This document shows, one piece after another, positions 21,918 through 30,938 of a stretch of DNA of 42,975 bases. How positions within the stretch are numbered: position 1 is the stretch's first letter; every line of letters starts with the position of its first letter. The notes beneath the pieces were generated by a model. The model was not told the origin of the DNA. It was given only the letters and a program-made list of their open reading frames with translations, and made no database searches. This DNA comes from Sphingomonas pseudosanguinis. GTDB taxonomy: Bacteria > Pseudomonadota > Alphaproteobacteria > Sphingomonadales > Sphingomonadaceae. Location: NCBI RefSeq assembly GCF_014196255.1, contig NZ_JACIDH010000023.1, positions 1-42,975 of the forward strand. Direction: 5' to 3'. The position numbers and the translations under genes are program-made.

Positions 21918-21949
21918 AAAGAAAAGCGCCCCGGTTTCAACCGAAGCGC
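21918..21949 (-). terminator. Terminator of the hrpB / NDUFS4-like transcript
   Basis: On the minus strand: GCGCTTCGGTT and AACCGGGGCGC form an 11-bp stem, followed by TTTTCTTTC, 7 bp past the stop of the gene at 21957. Confidence 0.85.
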
Positions 21950-21956
21950 TCGAAGC

Positions 21957-22238
21957 TCAGCGGAAATTGTCGGCGTAGCTTTGCAGCTTCAGCGTCTTTT
22001 GCGGCGTCGGCACGACATGGTGGTCGAGCCCTTCGCGCTGGCAATAGGCGATCGCCTCTTCCAGCGTCGCGAAGGTCAGGCGCACCTGCTCCCGCGTATC
22101 GCCGCTGCCGGCCCAGCCGGTCAGGGGATCGGGCTGTTTCGCCTCGGTGGGTTCGAATTCGAGTTGCCAGCGATCGGTCCGGTACTTGCCGGATTGCATC
22201 GCGTTCTTGGGGCGCTGGAAGATGCGAGCAGTGGCCAT
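21957..22238 (-). CDS. NDUFS4-like complex I accessory subunit
   Basis: 93 aa. Matches the 'ETC complex I subunit conserved region' family, the bacterial relative of mitochondrial NDUFS4 (18-kDa AQDQ subunit): the N-terminal RIFQRPKNAMQSGKYRTDRW, LEFEPTEAKQPDPLTGWAGSGD, and TFATLEEAIAYCQREGLDHHV. Alphaproteobacterial NADH:quinone oxidoreductase carries this peripheral subunit near the N-module. It is encoded away from any nuo operon, which is usual. It starts 12 bp after the HrpB stop, so the two share a transcript, and a strong terminator follows. Confidence 0.93.
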   Translation of the reverse strand: MATARIFQRPKNAMQSGKYRTDRWQLEFEPTEAKQPDPLTGWAGSGDTREQVRLTFATLEEAIAYCQREGLDHHVVPTPQKTLKLQSYADNFR

Positions 22239-22250
22239 AATTTTTGTCCC

Positions 22251-24701
22251 TTATCGCGAACCGGCGGCTCTTGCATCCGCCTTTTTCGTACGCAGCGTCG
22301 CGGAGGCCGCCGCAGGGTCGTCGGGCCAGGGATGGCGGGGATAGCGGCCGCGCATTTCCTTGGCCACCGCGCTCCAGCTGCCCGCCCAGAAGCCGGGTAG
22401 GTCGCGCGTCGTCTGGATCGGACGCCCTGCAGGTGAGGTGAGGCTGAGGACCAGCGGCACCCGCTCCGTCCCGATCACCGGATGCTCGGCGAGGCCGAAC
22501 AGCGCCTGCACGCGCAGCTCGACGCGCGGGCCGCCTTCGGCCGCATAATCAATCGCATGACTGCTGCCCGCCGGACTGGTGAAGTGCGAAGGTGCCATCG
22601 AATCGATCCGGCGCTGGTCGTTCCAATCGACGAGGTTGCGGATCGCCTCGGTCAGCGCACCGGGCGCGATGGCATCCAGCCGCCTCTTGCCTGCCACCAA
22701 AGCGGGCAGCCAGTCGTCCAGCCGCGCGATCAGCGTTTCGTCGTCCAGCGCCACCCCGGCATAGGCGGCCCGCGCGCGGTAGGCCCCTGCCCCGTCGCTC
22801 CATGGCAGCAGCGAGACACCATGCGTCCGCACCCCCTCGACCAGCGCCTCGGCGATCGCTTCGAGCGAGGCCCCCGAATCGGGACCACTCGACAGGCGAA
22901 GCCCGCCAAGCCGCCGCTCCCGCAACGCCTCGACCCCGCCGGTCGCGGGGTTGAAAGTGACGGTGCGTCGCGTCTCGATCCGATCGGCGAACAGCGCCTC
23001 GACCGTGGCGAGATCCAGCGGTGCGGCGGACAGGATACGCGCGCCCGACGCAGCCCCTTGCGTCTCGCCCACTGCCAGCCATTCCGAACTCGCCAGCCCG
23101 GACGCCGAATCGAGCCGGAAACCCCTGCCCCCCACGCTCGCCCAATTCTCGCCCGTGCCGTCGCGCCGCCGCGCCACCCGGTCGGGATAGGCGAGCGCGA
23201 GGCAGACGCCCGCCGGATGATCCCAGGCTTCCTGCTCGACCGGCTTGGGGGCAAGGCTCGCCCAGCGCTTGGCCATCTGACGCGCCGCTCCGGCCTTGGG
23301 GCCACGCTCGGTTCGCCAGCGGCGCAGGCGGTGTTCGACATCGACATCCTGCCCGCCGATGCCACGCTCGCCGAGCAGTACCGCGACCTCGGCGGCGGTG
23401 GCGGCGAGGCCCCGCTCGCCGCTGCGGATCAGCATATGCGCAAGACGCGGCGACATCGGCAGTTTCGCGATCGCCTTGCCATGCGCGGTCGGGCGGCCGC
23501 TATCGTCCAGCGCCTCCAGTACGGTGAGCCGCGCACGGGCCTCGGCGACAGCGGCTTCGGGCGGCGGGTCGAGCCAGGGCAGCGCGCGCGGGTCGCCGAC
23601 GCCCCAAAGCGCGGTGCCGAGCAGCAGCGCCGACAGGTCCGCCTCCAGGATTTCGGGCGGGTCGAAGCGCGGCAGGCCCGCCGTCGCGGCCTCCTCCCAC
23701 AGGCGATAGGCGACGCCCGGCGACTGGCGCGCGGCGCGACCCGCGCGCTGGATGACGGCGGCCTGGCTGGCACGTTCGGTGACGAGCCGGGTCATGCCCG
23801 CCGCACGATCGTAGCGTGGGCGGCGGGCGAGCCCCGAGTCGACGACGATCCGCACGCCATCGAGCGTCAGGCTGGTCTCCGCGATCGAGGTCGCCAGTAC
23901 GATCCGCCGCCGTCCCTCCAGGTCCCGCCGGATTGCCGCGCGCTGCGCCGCCGGGTCGAGCGAGCCGTGGAGTTCGTGGATGGCGATGGCGGAGGGCAGG
24001 TTCGCCAGCCGCTCGACGGTACGCGCAATCTCGGCGGTGCCGGGCAGGAAGGCGAGGATGTCGCCCTCCGCCTCGTCCTGCAGCGCGCGGCGGATGGCGG
24101 CGGCGACCGAATCCTCGATTCGCGCCTCCGCCGTGCGGCCGAGATGACGCAGGGTCAGCGGATAGCTGCGCCCCTCGCTCTCGATCACGGGTGCGTCGTC
24201 CATCAGGCTGGAGAAGCGGCGGCCGTCGAGCGTCGCGGACATGGCCACCAGCCGCAGGTCGGGCCGCAATCCCGCTTGTGCGTCCAGCGCCAGCGCCAGG
24301 CCGAAATCGCCGTCGAGACTGCGTTCGTGCACTTCGTCGAACAGCACCGCCGACACGTCCGCCAGTTCGGGATCGGCCTGGATGCGCGCGACGAAGATGC
24401 CTTCGGTGACGACGGTCACGCGGGTCGCGGCGCTGACCTTGGTATCCATGCGGGTGGCATAGCCGAAGGTGCGGCCGACAGGCTCCTCGGCGAGCGCGGC
24501 CATGCGCTCGGCGGCGGCACGCGCGGCGAGGCGGCGGGGGGAGAGGAGCAAGACTTCGCCGGTGCACCAGGGCTGATCGAGCAATGCAGGTGCGACGGCG
24601 GTGGTCTTGCCCGCACCGGGGGGTGCGACGAGGACGGCGTTGGGGGCGTCGGCGAGCGCGGTCAGCAGGTCGGGCAGAACGGCGGTGACGGGCAGGGTCA
24701 T
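22251..24701 (-). CDS. hrpB: ATP-dependent helicase HrpB
   Basis: 816 aa DEAH-box-type RNA helicase. Motif I is APPGAGKTTAVAPALL (~32-47), motif II DEVHERS (LFDEVHERSLDGDFG), motif III MSAT, and motifs V/VI ATSIAETSLTLDGVRIVVD and QRAGRAARQSPG. The C-terminal HrpB region (~590-816) contains the arginine/tryptophan-rich ASGLASSEWLAVGE and the terminal PAGRPIQTTRDLPGFWAGSWSAVAKEMRGRYPRHPWPDDP, the conserved family ending. Its precise role in most bacteria is unclear; in some it acts in mRNA processing. Its stop lies 12 bp before the NDUFS4-like gene. Confidence 0.96.
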   Translation of the reverse strand: MTLPVTAVLPDLLTALADAPNAVLVAPPGAGKTTAVAPALLDQPWCTGEVLLLSPRRLAARAAAERMAALAEEPVGRTFGYATRMDTKVSAATRVTVVTEGIFVARIQADPELADVSAVLFDEVHERSLDGDFGLALALDAQAGLRPDLRLVAMSATLDGRRFSSLMDDAPVIESEGRSYPLTLRHLGRTAEARIEDSVAAAIRRALQDEAEGDILAFLPGTAEIARTVERLANLPSAIAIHELHGSLDPAAQRAAIRRDLEGRRRIVLATSIAETSLTLDGVRIVVDSGLARRPRYDRAAGMTRLVTERASQAAVIQRAGRAARQSPGVAYRLWEEAATAGLPRFDPPEILEADLSALLLGTALWGVGDPRALPWLDPPPEAAVAEARARLTVLEALDDSGRPTAHGKAIAKLPMSPRLAHMLIRSGERGLAATAAEVAVLLGERGIGGQDVDVEHRLRRWRTERGPKAGAARQMAKRWASLAPKPVEQEAWDHPAGVCLALAYPDRVARRRDGTGENWASVGGRGFRLDSASGLASSEWLAVGETQGAASGARILSAAPLDLATVEALFADRIETRRTVTFNPATGGVEALRERRLGGLRLSSGPDSGASLEAIAEALVEGVRTHGVSLLPWSDGAGAYRARAAYAGVALDDETLIARLDDWLPALVAGKRRLDAIAPGALTEAIRNLVDWNDQRRIDSMAPSHFTSPAGSSHAIDYAAEGGPRVELRVQALFGLAEHPVIGTERVPLVLSLTSPAGRPIQTTRDLPGFWAGSWSAVAKEMRGRYPRHPWPDDPAAASATLRTKKADARAAGSR

Positions 24702-25016
24702 CGGGGTGCGATACGGGGTTTGGCGGGCGGGGTGAAGGACTTCACCATTCCCGCCGCCGCCTCTCCGTCCATCCCAGCCTCCGTTCAGCCTGAGCGAAGT
24801 CGAAGGCCAAGGGAAATCTTGTCCATTTGGCGAATGTCGGGACGTGGGCTTCGACTTCGCTCAGCCTGAACGGAGGCTGGGGTGTATTTTCAGCGAAGCC
24901 GTTTCCCGGTAAAGGCCGGAGTCCAGGCTCTACCAACCCGGTGGCGGAGGTAAACCGGCGCGCGCCTTCGACAATGCACCGCATCTGGGCCCCGGCCTTC
25001 GCCGGGGTCGACGGAA
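24702..25016. repeat. Gene-free spacer with two repeat families
   Basis: Inverted pair CCGTTCAGCCTGAGCGAAGT (from 24781) and TTCGACTTCGCTCAGCCTGA (to 24873), then a GGCGAAGGCCGGGG-type palindrome (GGCCCCGGCCTTCGCCGGGG, 24988-25007) directly before the stop of the minus-strand prenyltransferase gene. The latter may act as its terminator. No gene is seen. Confidence 0.75.
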
Positions 25017-26027
25017 TCAGTAAGCCCGCGCGACGGCGAACTCGACGGCTTCGATCATCGCGCTCTTCGCCGGACCATCCGCAAAACCCCGGATCGCCTC
25101 GATCGCCAGGCCGCCATAATGCCGTGCACGCGCCATGGTGTCGTCGACCGCACGGCTCTTGCGAACCAACGCGATGGCGTGGGCGAAGTCCTCGTCCGAC
25201 GTCCGCCGCCCCTCGACCGCGTCCTTCCAGAACTGGCGCTCCTCGTCGTTCGCACGGGCATAGGCCAGGATCACCGGCAGGGTCATCTTGCCTTCGCGGA
25301 AATCGTCGCCCGCATCCTTGCCCATCGTGCCGGCGTCCGACACATAGTCGATCGCATCGTCGATCAGCTGGAAGGCGATGCCGAGGTTGCGGCCATAGGC
25401 CTCCAGCGCCAGTTCCTCCGCCTCGGGCCGCTCGGCGACGACCGCCGCGATGCGGCAGGCGGCGGCGAAGAGTGCTGCGGTCTTGGCGTCGATGATCGAG
25501 AGATAGCGTTCCTCAGGGAGCCCCACCTGCCGCACGGCGGTCAGCTGGTTCACCTCGCCCTCGGCGATGACCGCCGACGCACCCGACAAGATGTTGAGCA
25601 CCTTCAGGCTGCCCGCATCGACCATCAACTGGAACGACCGGCTGAACAGGAAGTCACCGACCAGCACGCTCGCCGGGTTGCCCCAGATGATGTTGGCGGT
25701 GCGACGCCCACGCCGCAGGTCGGAGCCGTCGACGACATCGTCGTGCAGCAGCGTGGCGGTGTGGATGAACTCGACGGCCGCCGCCAGCACATGGTGGCTG
25801 GTCCCCTGGTATCCGAGCAGTTGCGCACTCGCGAGCGTCAGCATCGGACGCATCCGCTTGCCGCCGCCCGAGATCAGATGCCCGGCCAGCTGCGGGATCA
25901 ACGGGATCTCCGAGCGCATCCGGTCGATGATGACCTGATTCACGGCGTTCATGTCGTCGGCCACCAGCCGGATCATCGGGTCCAGCGAGGGCGCGGGCTT
26001 GGCGAGGCGGGTGGCGGTTACGGTCAT
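25017..26027 (-). CDS. ispB: All-trans polyprenyl (octaprenyl-type) diphosphate synthase
   Basis: 336 aa. Elongates farnesyl diphosphate with isopentenyl diphosphate to make the quinone side chain. The ATG at 26027 (MTVTATRLAKPAPSLDPMIR) is chosen; a 40-residue in-frame extension upstream does not look like the family. First Asp-rich motif LLHDDVVDGSDLRRGRRT, second FQLIDDAIDYVSD, plus GGGKRMRPML near the N-terminus and KTAALFAAACRIAAV in the core, all trans-prenyltransferase hallmarks. The chain length (C40-C50) cannot be read. It is divergent from the chorismate mutase/dTMP kinase operon. Confidence 0.94.
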   Translation of the reverse strand: MTVTATRLAKPAPSLDPMIRLVADDMNAVNQVIIDRMRSEIPLIPQLAGHLISGGGKRMRPMLTLASAQLLGYQGTSHHVLAAAVEFIHTATLLHDDVVDGSDLRRGRRTANIIWGNPASVLVGDFLFSRSFQLMVDAGSLKVLNILSGASAVIAEGEVNQLTAVRQVGLPEERYLSIIDAKTAALFAAACRIAAVVAERPEAEELALEAYGRNLGIAFQLIDDAIDYVSDAGTMGKDAGDDFREGKMTLPVILAYARANDEERQFWKDAVEGRRTSDEDFAHAIALVRKSRAVDDTMARARHYGGLAIEAIRGFADGPAKSAMIEAVEFAVARAY

Positions 26028-26136
26028 GGGCAGGTAAGAGCCTCTGGCGACAACGCTTGCCGAACGCAAGCCTAAGCGCGAAAGGGCGGGCGCGAAATCG
26101 CGTCCATCCGTCCGCGCCAGAGGAGATACGCCCATC

Positions 26137-26415
26137 ATGTCCGACACCGTGCTGACCGGTTATCGCCAGTCGATCGACAATATCGATGCCGCGCTGGTCT
26201 TCATGCTGGCCGAGCGGTTCAAGATCACCCAGGCGGTCGGGCGCTACAAGGCGGAGAACGAACTGCCCCCCGCCGATCCCGGCCGCGAGGAAACGCAGAT
26301 CGCACGCCTGCGCCAGCTGGCGAGCGATGCGCAGCTCGACCCTGAATTTTCGGAAAAATTCCTGCGCTTCATCATCGACGAAGTGATCCGCCACCACGAA
26401 GGCTTTCGCGGCTGA
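26137..26415 (+). CDS. Chorismate mutase (AroQ type)
   Basis: 92 aa stand-alone all-helical mutase converting chorismate to prephenate for Phe and Tyr. Pattern: QSIDNIDAALVFMLAERFKITQAVGRYKAENELPPADPGREETQIARL, with the Arg/Lys pair of helix 1 and the Glu of the REE motif in the active site, ending FLRFIIDEVIRHHEGFRG. The usual length of monofunctional AroQ. No fused prephenate dehydratase is present. The stop overlaps the next start by 1 bp (TGATG). Confidence 0.95.
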   Translation: MSDTVLTGYRQSIDNIDAALVFMLAERFKITQAVGRYKAENELPPADPGREETQIARLRQLASDAQLDPEFSEKFLRFIIDEVIRHHEGFRG

Positions 26416-27086
26416 TGGCGTTTCTGCTCGCGATCGAGGGGGCGGACGGCGCCGGCAAGGCGACCGCGACGGCGGCCGTCACCGAGCGACTGAACGCCGC
26501 CGGGCTGTCGGCGGCGGCCTTGTCCTTTCCGCGCTATGCCGAGACGGTCGGCGGTTGGGCGCTGGGCGAGTATCTGGCGGGCCGCCTGCCCCATGCCGCC
26601 GCGCCCGAGACGGCGGCGACGCTCTATGCGCTCGACCGATTCGAATCGCGTCCGCATCTGGTCGAACTGGCGGAGGCGCATGACGTCATCGTCTTCGACC
26701 GCTACATCGCGTCGAACATGGCCTATCAGGCAGCTCAAGTGTCGCCCGACCGGGCGGAAGCGCTGCTGCAATGGATCGAGCAGCTGGAGACGGTGCAGTT
26801 CCGCCTGCCGGCACCGCATCTGTCGGTCTATCTCGACACGCCGCTGGACATCGCGCGCGACCTGATCGCCCGCAAGCGCAAGCGGAGTTACACCGACGAC
26901 ACCTATGACGCCTATGAGGCGGACCTGGGGCTTCAGGCGAGGGTGCGGGCGAACTATGCCGCGATGGCGGACGGCGCGATGCTGGGCGAATGGGTGACGG
27001 TATCGACCGTGGCCGGCGGGAATTTGCGTGATCCGGCGGAGATCGCGGACGAGATCACCGCGCTCGTGACGCGGCGTCTACGCTGA
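26415..27086 (+). CDS. dTMP kinase (thymidylate kinase-like)
   Basis: 223 aa. P-loop EGADGAGKATATAAV (residues 8-22), where the usual Ser/Thr after Lys is Ala with Thr next, then the DR motif VFDRYIASNMAYQAAQ and the lid region IARKRKRSYTDDTYDAYEADLGL. Fold and length fit the TMPK family, nearer to eukaryote/archaea-like types than the standard E. coli Tmk. It would phosphorylate dTMP to dTDP. It is translationally coupled to chorismate mutase. If a second canonical tmk exists elsewhere, this may be a secondary nucleotide kinase. Confidence 0.85.
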   Translation: MAFLLAIEGADGAGKATATAAVTERLNAAGLSAAALSFPRYAETVGGWALGEYLAGRLPHAAAPETAATLYALDRFESRPHLVELAEAHDVIVFDRYIASNMAYQAAQVSPDRAEALLQWIEQLETVQFRLPAPHLSVYLDTPLDIARDLIARKRKRSYTDDTYDAYEADLGLQARVRANYAAMADGAMLGEWVTVSTVAGGNLRDPAEIADEITALVTRRLR

Positions 27087-27216
27087 CCGTTCCCCGGCGA
27101 AGGCCGGGGTCCAGTTTCTTGGCGCTATCGAAGGCGCGAGGCAGTTGCCTACTACGCTACCTTTTGGCGCGCCACTGGCCGAGAAGGAACTGGGCCCCGG
27201 CCTTCGCCGGGGAACG
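27087..27216. repeat. Inverted repeat of the CCCCGGCGAAGGCCGGGG family
   Basis: The left arm starts CCGTTCCCCGGCGAAGGCCG and the right arm is its reverse complement ending CGCCGGGGAACGG at 27216; the extra sequence TCCAGTTTCTT / AAGGAACTGG extends the arms to ~33 bp, with ~63 bp between. Confidence 0.8.
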
Positions 27217-27262
27217 GATATATTGGACTCGCGAGCTTAGTCCCTCGACCGGGCGATCATTG

Positions 27263-27482
27263 ATCTCACGCGAAGTCGCGATGCCGCGAAGAGAAGAAGA
27301 TTGGTTCGCGCGGAGGCGCGGAGGACGCGGAGGTGCCGCACTCGCGTGCTCTTGCCGCCCTTCTTCCTCAAGCCAATCAAAATAGAGAACTGCGCGCCGT
27401 CGCGCGCGATACATCTCTGTGTCCTCCGCGCCTCCGCGCGACATCAAAATCTTCGCGACATCGCGGCTTCGCGTGAACCAGA
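27263..27482. repeat. Fold-back repeat island, island 2
   Basis: Starts with CTCACGCGAAGTCGCGATGC, then GCGGAGGCGCGGAGGACGCG; ends with GTCCTCCGCGCCTCCGCGCG and GACATCGCGGCTTCGCGTGA, i.e. the outer and inner arms in reverse order. The centre (~27340-27410) is unrelated to the centres of the other islands. No gene is present. Confidence 0.8.
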
Positions 27483-27495
27483 ATCCCGACGCCCT

Positions 27496-28089
27496 TCAGT
27501 TCGACGCGCGGATCGTCCCCGCCAGCGGCGCGAAGCGGGCGATCTGCTGGCCGACCAGCCGCAGCTGCCCCTCGACCGTCGCGTCGCCGATGCGCCCTTC
27601 CGCGTCGAAGCGCGTCTGCTGTGTGTTGACCGCCGCCGCGAACGGCGTCGGCCAGCCGCGCAACGCATGGACGATCGAGCGCAGCGCCGCGATGGTCGAG
27701 CCGGTCGCCTGCCAGCCATAGGCGGTCGCGATCAGCCCCACCGGCAGGTCGGCGAAATAGGGCCGGTCGTCCTTCGCCGTTTCCTCCAGCAGGTCGAGCG
27801 CGTTCTTCACGAGCCCTGAGATGCTGCCATGATAGCCCGGGCTGGCGATGATGATCGCCGAGGCCTGGCGCACCGTCTCGACGAACAGCCGCTCGTCCTC
27901 GGTCCGCGTCACGGCGCGCGGGTTGTAGAGCGGCAGCCGCGCCAGATCCTCGCCGCCGAAGACATGGGTGCGAAACCCCTCATCGGCCGCCGCCGTCATC
28001 GCGATGCGCAGCGCCCGCTCGGTCGAGGAGACGCTGCCGATCGTGCCGCCGATGCCGACGACGAGCGGGGAAGAGGAGGAACTGGCCAT
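27496..28089 (-). CDS. NADPH-dependent FMN reductase
   Basis: 197 aa flavodoxin-like fold. The N-terminal VVGIGGTIGSVSSTERALRIA forms the FMN-phosphate loop; the conserved SPGYHGSISGLVKNALDLLEE is the family signature; then LPVGLIATAYGWQATGSTIAALR. It would reduce FMN (or azo/quinone-like acceptors) with NAD(P)H in the cytoplasm. Length matches SsuE/ArsH-like proteins. It is on the same strand as the downstream-coded GGDEF-EAL gene with ~54 bp between, but no functional link is evident. A repeat island follows its stop. Confidence 0.92.
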   Translation of the reverse strand: MASSSSSPLVVGIGGTIGSVSSTERALRIAMTAAADEGFRTHVFGGEDLARLPLYNPRAVTRTEDERLFVETVRQASAIIIASPGYHGSISGLVKNALDLLEETAKDDRPYFADLPVGLIATAYGWQATGSTIAALRSIVHALRGWPTPFAAAVNTQQTRFDAEGRIGDATVEGQLRLVGQQIARFAPLAGTIRASN

Positions 28090-28143
28090 GCCATGCCTTT
28101 CACCCCGGACACGCCGCCGGGCAAGGAATAAGTTGGCGACGGC

Positions 28144-30195
28144 TCAGCCGACCGCCAGTTCCTCCAGCGCATGCGGGCGCAGCGACATGGTCTGCCGCAC
28201 CTGCTCGGCATCGGCCAGCGCGCGCGATGGGTGGCCGATCAGATAGCCCTGCACCGCCGAACAGCCCTCACGCGACACGATGGACAATTGCGCCGCCTGC
28301 TCGACCCCCTCGGCCAGCACCGGGATGTTGAGCGTGGTGCCCAGCGCCGCAACCGAGCGCAGGATCGATACCGCCTGCTCATCATGCTCGATCTCGGCGA
28401 CGAAGGACGCGTCCAGCTTGATCCGGTCGAAGGGGAAGGAGCGCAGCACGTCGAGCGAGGAATAGCCGACGCCGAAATCGTCAAGCGCGATCGCGATCCC
28501 CATCGCCTTCAACGCGCGCAACTGTTCGAGCGCGAAGCGGCGGTCATGGATGATCGCACTTTCGGTCAGCTCCAGCGTCAGCCGCTCGGGCGCTAGGCCG
28601 CTGTCCGCCAGCGCCGAGCGCACCGTCTCGACCAGACGCGGATCGGCCAGATGCACCGGCGACAGGTTCACCGAGATGATGTGCCGGTTCGGCCACAGCG
28701 CCGCTTCGAAACAAGCCTGACGGATGACCCAGATGCTCAGCGGGACGATGTCGCCGCTCTTCTCGGCCAGCGGGATGAAGATCGAGGGCGGGATCAGCCC
28801 CTGCGTCGGATGCCGCCACCGGATCAGCGCCTCGTACCCCGAAATCTCGCCCGAGGGGATCGCCGCCTGGACCTGATAATGCAGCTCGAACGCCTCGGCC
28901 TCCAGCGCGGTGCGTAGATCGGCGATCAGCTCGCGCCGGGCTTTCAGCGCATCGTCCATCTGGCTGTCATAGAAGCACGGCTCGTTGGAATGGGCCGACT
29001 TGGCGCGGTACATCGCCAGATCGGCCTTGGCGAGCAGCGCGTCGGCGTCACCGCCATCGACCTGCGCCAGCGCGATGCCGATATTGGCGCCGATCGCGGC
29101 GGTGAACCGCTCGAAGACGAAGGGCGCGTCGAACGCCGCCGTCACCCGGCCGAGAAAGTCGAGCAGTTCGGCACGGTCGCGATAGGAGACCAGCGCCGAG
29201 AACTCGTCCCCGCCCAGCCGCGCGACATATTCGCCCGGCCGCAGCATCGCCGCCAGCCGCGCCGCCAGCGCGACCAGCAACTGGTCGCCCGCCTGATGGC
29301 CATAGGTGTCGTTGACGACCTTGAAGCGCGACAGGTCCATCATGATCACCGCCATGCACGGATAGCCGCCCCGGATCTGGAAACGCTGTTCGATCTCCTG
29401 GATGAAGCTGGTGCGGTTGGGCAGATCGGTCAGGCCGTCATGCATCGCCATCTGGCGCAGGCGGCGATAGGATTCGCTCTGGGTATGCCCGTCGATCAGC
29501 GCGCTGATCGCGGCGCAGCCGACGATGATGCAGGTCGCCACCGTCGTGGTGACCGCCAGCGCGACCATGGTCAGGCTCGACAGCCCCTCGCCCATCTTCA
29601 GGACGGCGATGTCCATCGCCGCCATGCCGGTGAAGTGCAGCGAGGCGACCGCCACGCTGAGCAATCCTACCGCCCCTAGACTGCGCCACCGGCTCCGGCC
29701 GCGCAGGACGTGGAAAGCCGCCGCGCCGAACCCGGCGGCCAGCACCACCGATGCCACGACGTAGCGCTGCTCCCAGGTGACGATCCCGTCGACGCGGTAT
29801 GCCACCATGCCGATGTAATGCATCACCGACACGCCGATGCCGACGACCGCGCCGCCGATCGCGGGCGCATGCCGGCGATCGCTGGCGGCCAGGGCGAGCC
29901 CCGGTACGGCCAGCAGGATGACCGCGAGCAGCGATACCAGCGTCAGGATCGGGTCGAGCACCACCGGCGCGGTTGCGCGAAACGCCATCATCGCGACGAA
30001 ATGCGTGGCCCAGACCATGGTCCCGGTCGCCACCGCCGCCAGGACAATCCACCCCGTCCGGCTCAGTCCCGCCGCCGCGCGGACGCGGTGGAACAGCTGC
30101 ACCGTCGCCGCCGATCCGATCACGCAGATCAGGACCGCCAGCAGCACCAGCCGCAGGTCATGCTGCTGCGTCAGGCATGAGAGAACGCGCATCAT
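28144..30195 (-). CDS. MHYT-GGDEF-EAL cyclic-di-GMP enzyme
   Basis: 683 aa inner-membrane protein. The ATG at 30195 (MMRVLSCLTQQHDL) overlaps the stop of the GAF gene by 4 bp; longer in-frame extensions fall within that gene. The MHYT sensor (about residues 1-235) has seven hydrophobic helices and three motifs: WATHFVAMMAF, MHYIGMVAY and LHFTGMAAM, thought to bind copper and sense O2, CO or NO. GGDEF domain with intact VARLGGDEFSALV, then EAL domain with GYEALIRWRHP and ALDDFGVGYSSLDVL. Both catalytic motifs look intact, so it may be bifunctional or show one dominant activity. It would set c-di-GMP levels for biofilm/motility. Confidence 0.94.
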   Translation of the reverse strand: MMRVLSCLTQQHDLRLVLLAVLICVIGSAATVQLFHRVRAAAGLSRTGWIVLAAVATGTMVWATHFVAMMAFRATAPVVLDPILTLVSLLAVILLAVPGLALAASDRRHAPAIGGAVVGIGVSVMHYIGMVAYRVDGIVTWEQRYVVASVVLAAGFGAAAFHVLRGRSRWRSLGAVGLLSVAVASLHFTGMAAMDIAVLKMGEGLSSLTMVALAVTTTVATCIIVGCAAISALIDGHTQSESYRRLRQMAMHDGLTDLPNRTSFIQEIEQRFQIRGGYPCMAVIMMDLSRFKVVNDTYGHQAGDQLLVALAARLAAMLRPGEYVARLGGDEFSALVSYRDRAELLDFLGRVTAAFDAPFVFERFTAAIGANIGIALAQVDGGDADALLAKADLAMYRAKSAHSNEPCFYDSQMDDALKARRELIADLRTALEAEAFELHYQVQAAIPSGEISGYEALIRWRHPTQGLIPPSIFIPLAEKSGDIVPLSIWVIRQACFEAALWPNRHIISVNLSPVHLADPRLVETVRSALADSGLAPERLTLELTESAIIHDRRFALEQLRALKAMGIAIALDDFGVGYSSLDVLRSFPFDRIKLDASFVAEIEHDEQAVSILRSVAALGTTLNIPVLAEGVEQAAQLSIVSREGCSAVQGYLIGHPSRALADAEQVRQTMSLRPHALEELAVG

Positions 30196-30704
30196 GCCGC
30201 CGGCCTCCGCACCAGACGATCGAGCCGTGCCTCCAGCGCCATGGAGGCCTGACGCGCCAGCCCGATCAGATAGGCCGCCTGATCGGGCGAGGCGGCCTGC
30301 CGCCGTCGGATGTCGAGGACGCACAGCGCGCCGACATGCACGCCGTTCAGCCGGCTCAGCGGAGCCCCGATGTAATAGCGGACATGGGGGGCGCCGGTGA
30401 CGCCGGGCAGCGCGGCGAAGCGCGGGTCGCCCAGCGGATCGGTGCACTCCATCACCCCCGCCCGGTCGAGCGTATGGGTGCAAAAGCTGTCGCGGCGCGG
30501 ATAATCCTCCAGGATGATGCCGTGGCTGGCCTTGATCCACTGCCGCTCGCGATGGATCAGCGACATCAGCGCGATCGGCGCGTCAAAGGCCGCCGCCGCG
30601 GCCGATACCAGCCCATCGAACACCGCTTCGGGGTCGGAGGCCAGAACCCTCAGCCCCCGCACCGCCCGGCTTCGCCGCCTTTCCGCGAACAGGCTTTGCA
30701 TCAT
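30192..30704 (-). CDS. GAF-domain protein
   Basis: 170 aa, essentially a single GAF domain: residues ~20-158 with AAAAAFDAPIALMSLIHRERQWIKASHG, the conserved RDSFCTHTL pattern, and YYIGAPLSRLNGVHVGALCVLD. No output domain. It ends inside the start of the MHYT-GGDEF-EAL gene (ATGA, 30195-30192), so its product probably works with it, perhaps as a sensory partner. The ligand is not predictable. Confidence 0.88.
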   Translation of the reverse strand: MMQSLFAERRRSRAVRGLRVLASDPEAVFDGLVSAAAAAFDAPIALMSLIHRERQWIKASHGIILEDYPRRDSFCTHTLDRAGVMECTDPLGDPRFAALPGVTGAPHVRYYIGAPLSRLNGVHVGALCVLDIRRRQAASPDQAAYLIGLARQASMALEARLDRLVRRPAA

Positions 30705-30938
30705 CGCTCATCTCGCCATTACGTAAACGAGCGATCCCATGCGTCACAAAGTTTAACGAACCATGTTCTGTCCGTAGGGCCGGCTTCTGTTTGATATTCA
30801 AATACAAATGCTGTTGCGTTCGTGACATTACTTTACCGTTACGATCACGCTCGCGCCGCCCCGCCCGAGGATAGGGGTGGCACAACCGCCCCGGCCGGTT
30901 AGAAGGGGCGTCAATCAGAACGGGAGGAGCCGGAAGGC

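Noticed and set aside
22482..24869. 795-codon plus-strand frame opposite hrpB
   Set aside because: HrpB has all helicase motifs on the minus strand; this frame has none and runs into repeats.
30196..30540. N-terminal extension of the MHYT-GGDEF-EAL protein
   Set aside because: It lies antiparallel-free but out of frame within the GAF gene on the same strand, with low-complexity composition; the ATGA overlap at 30195 gives a natural start.
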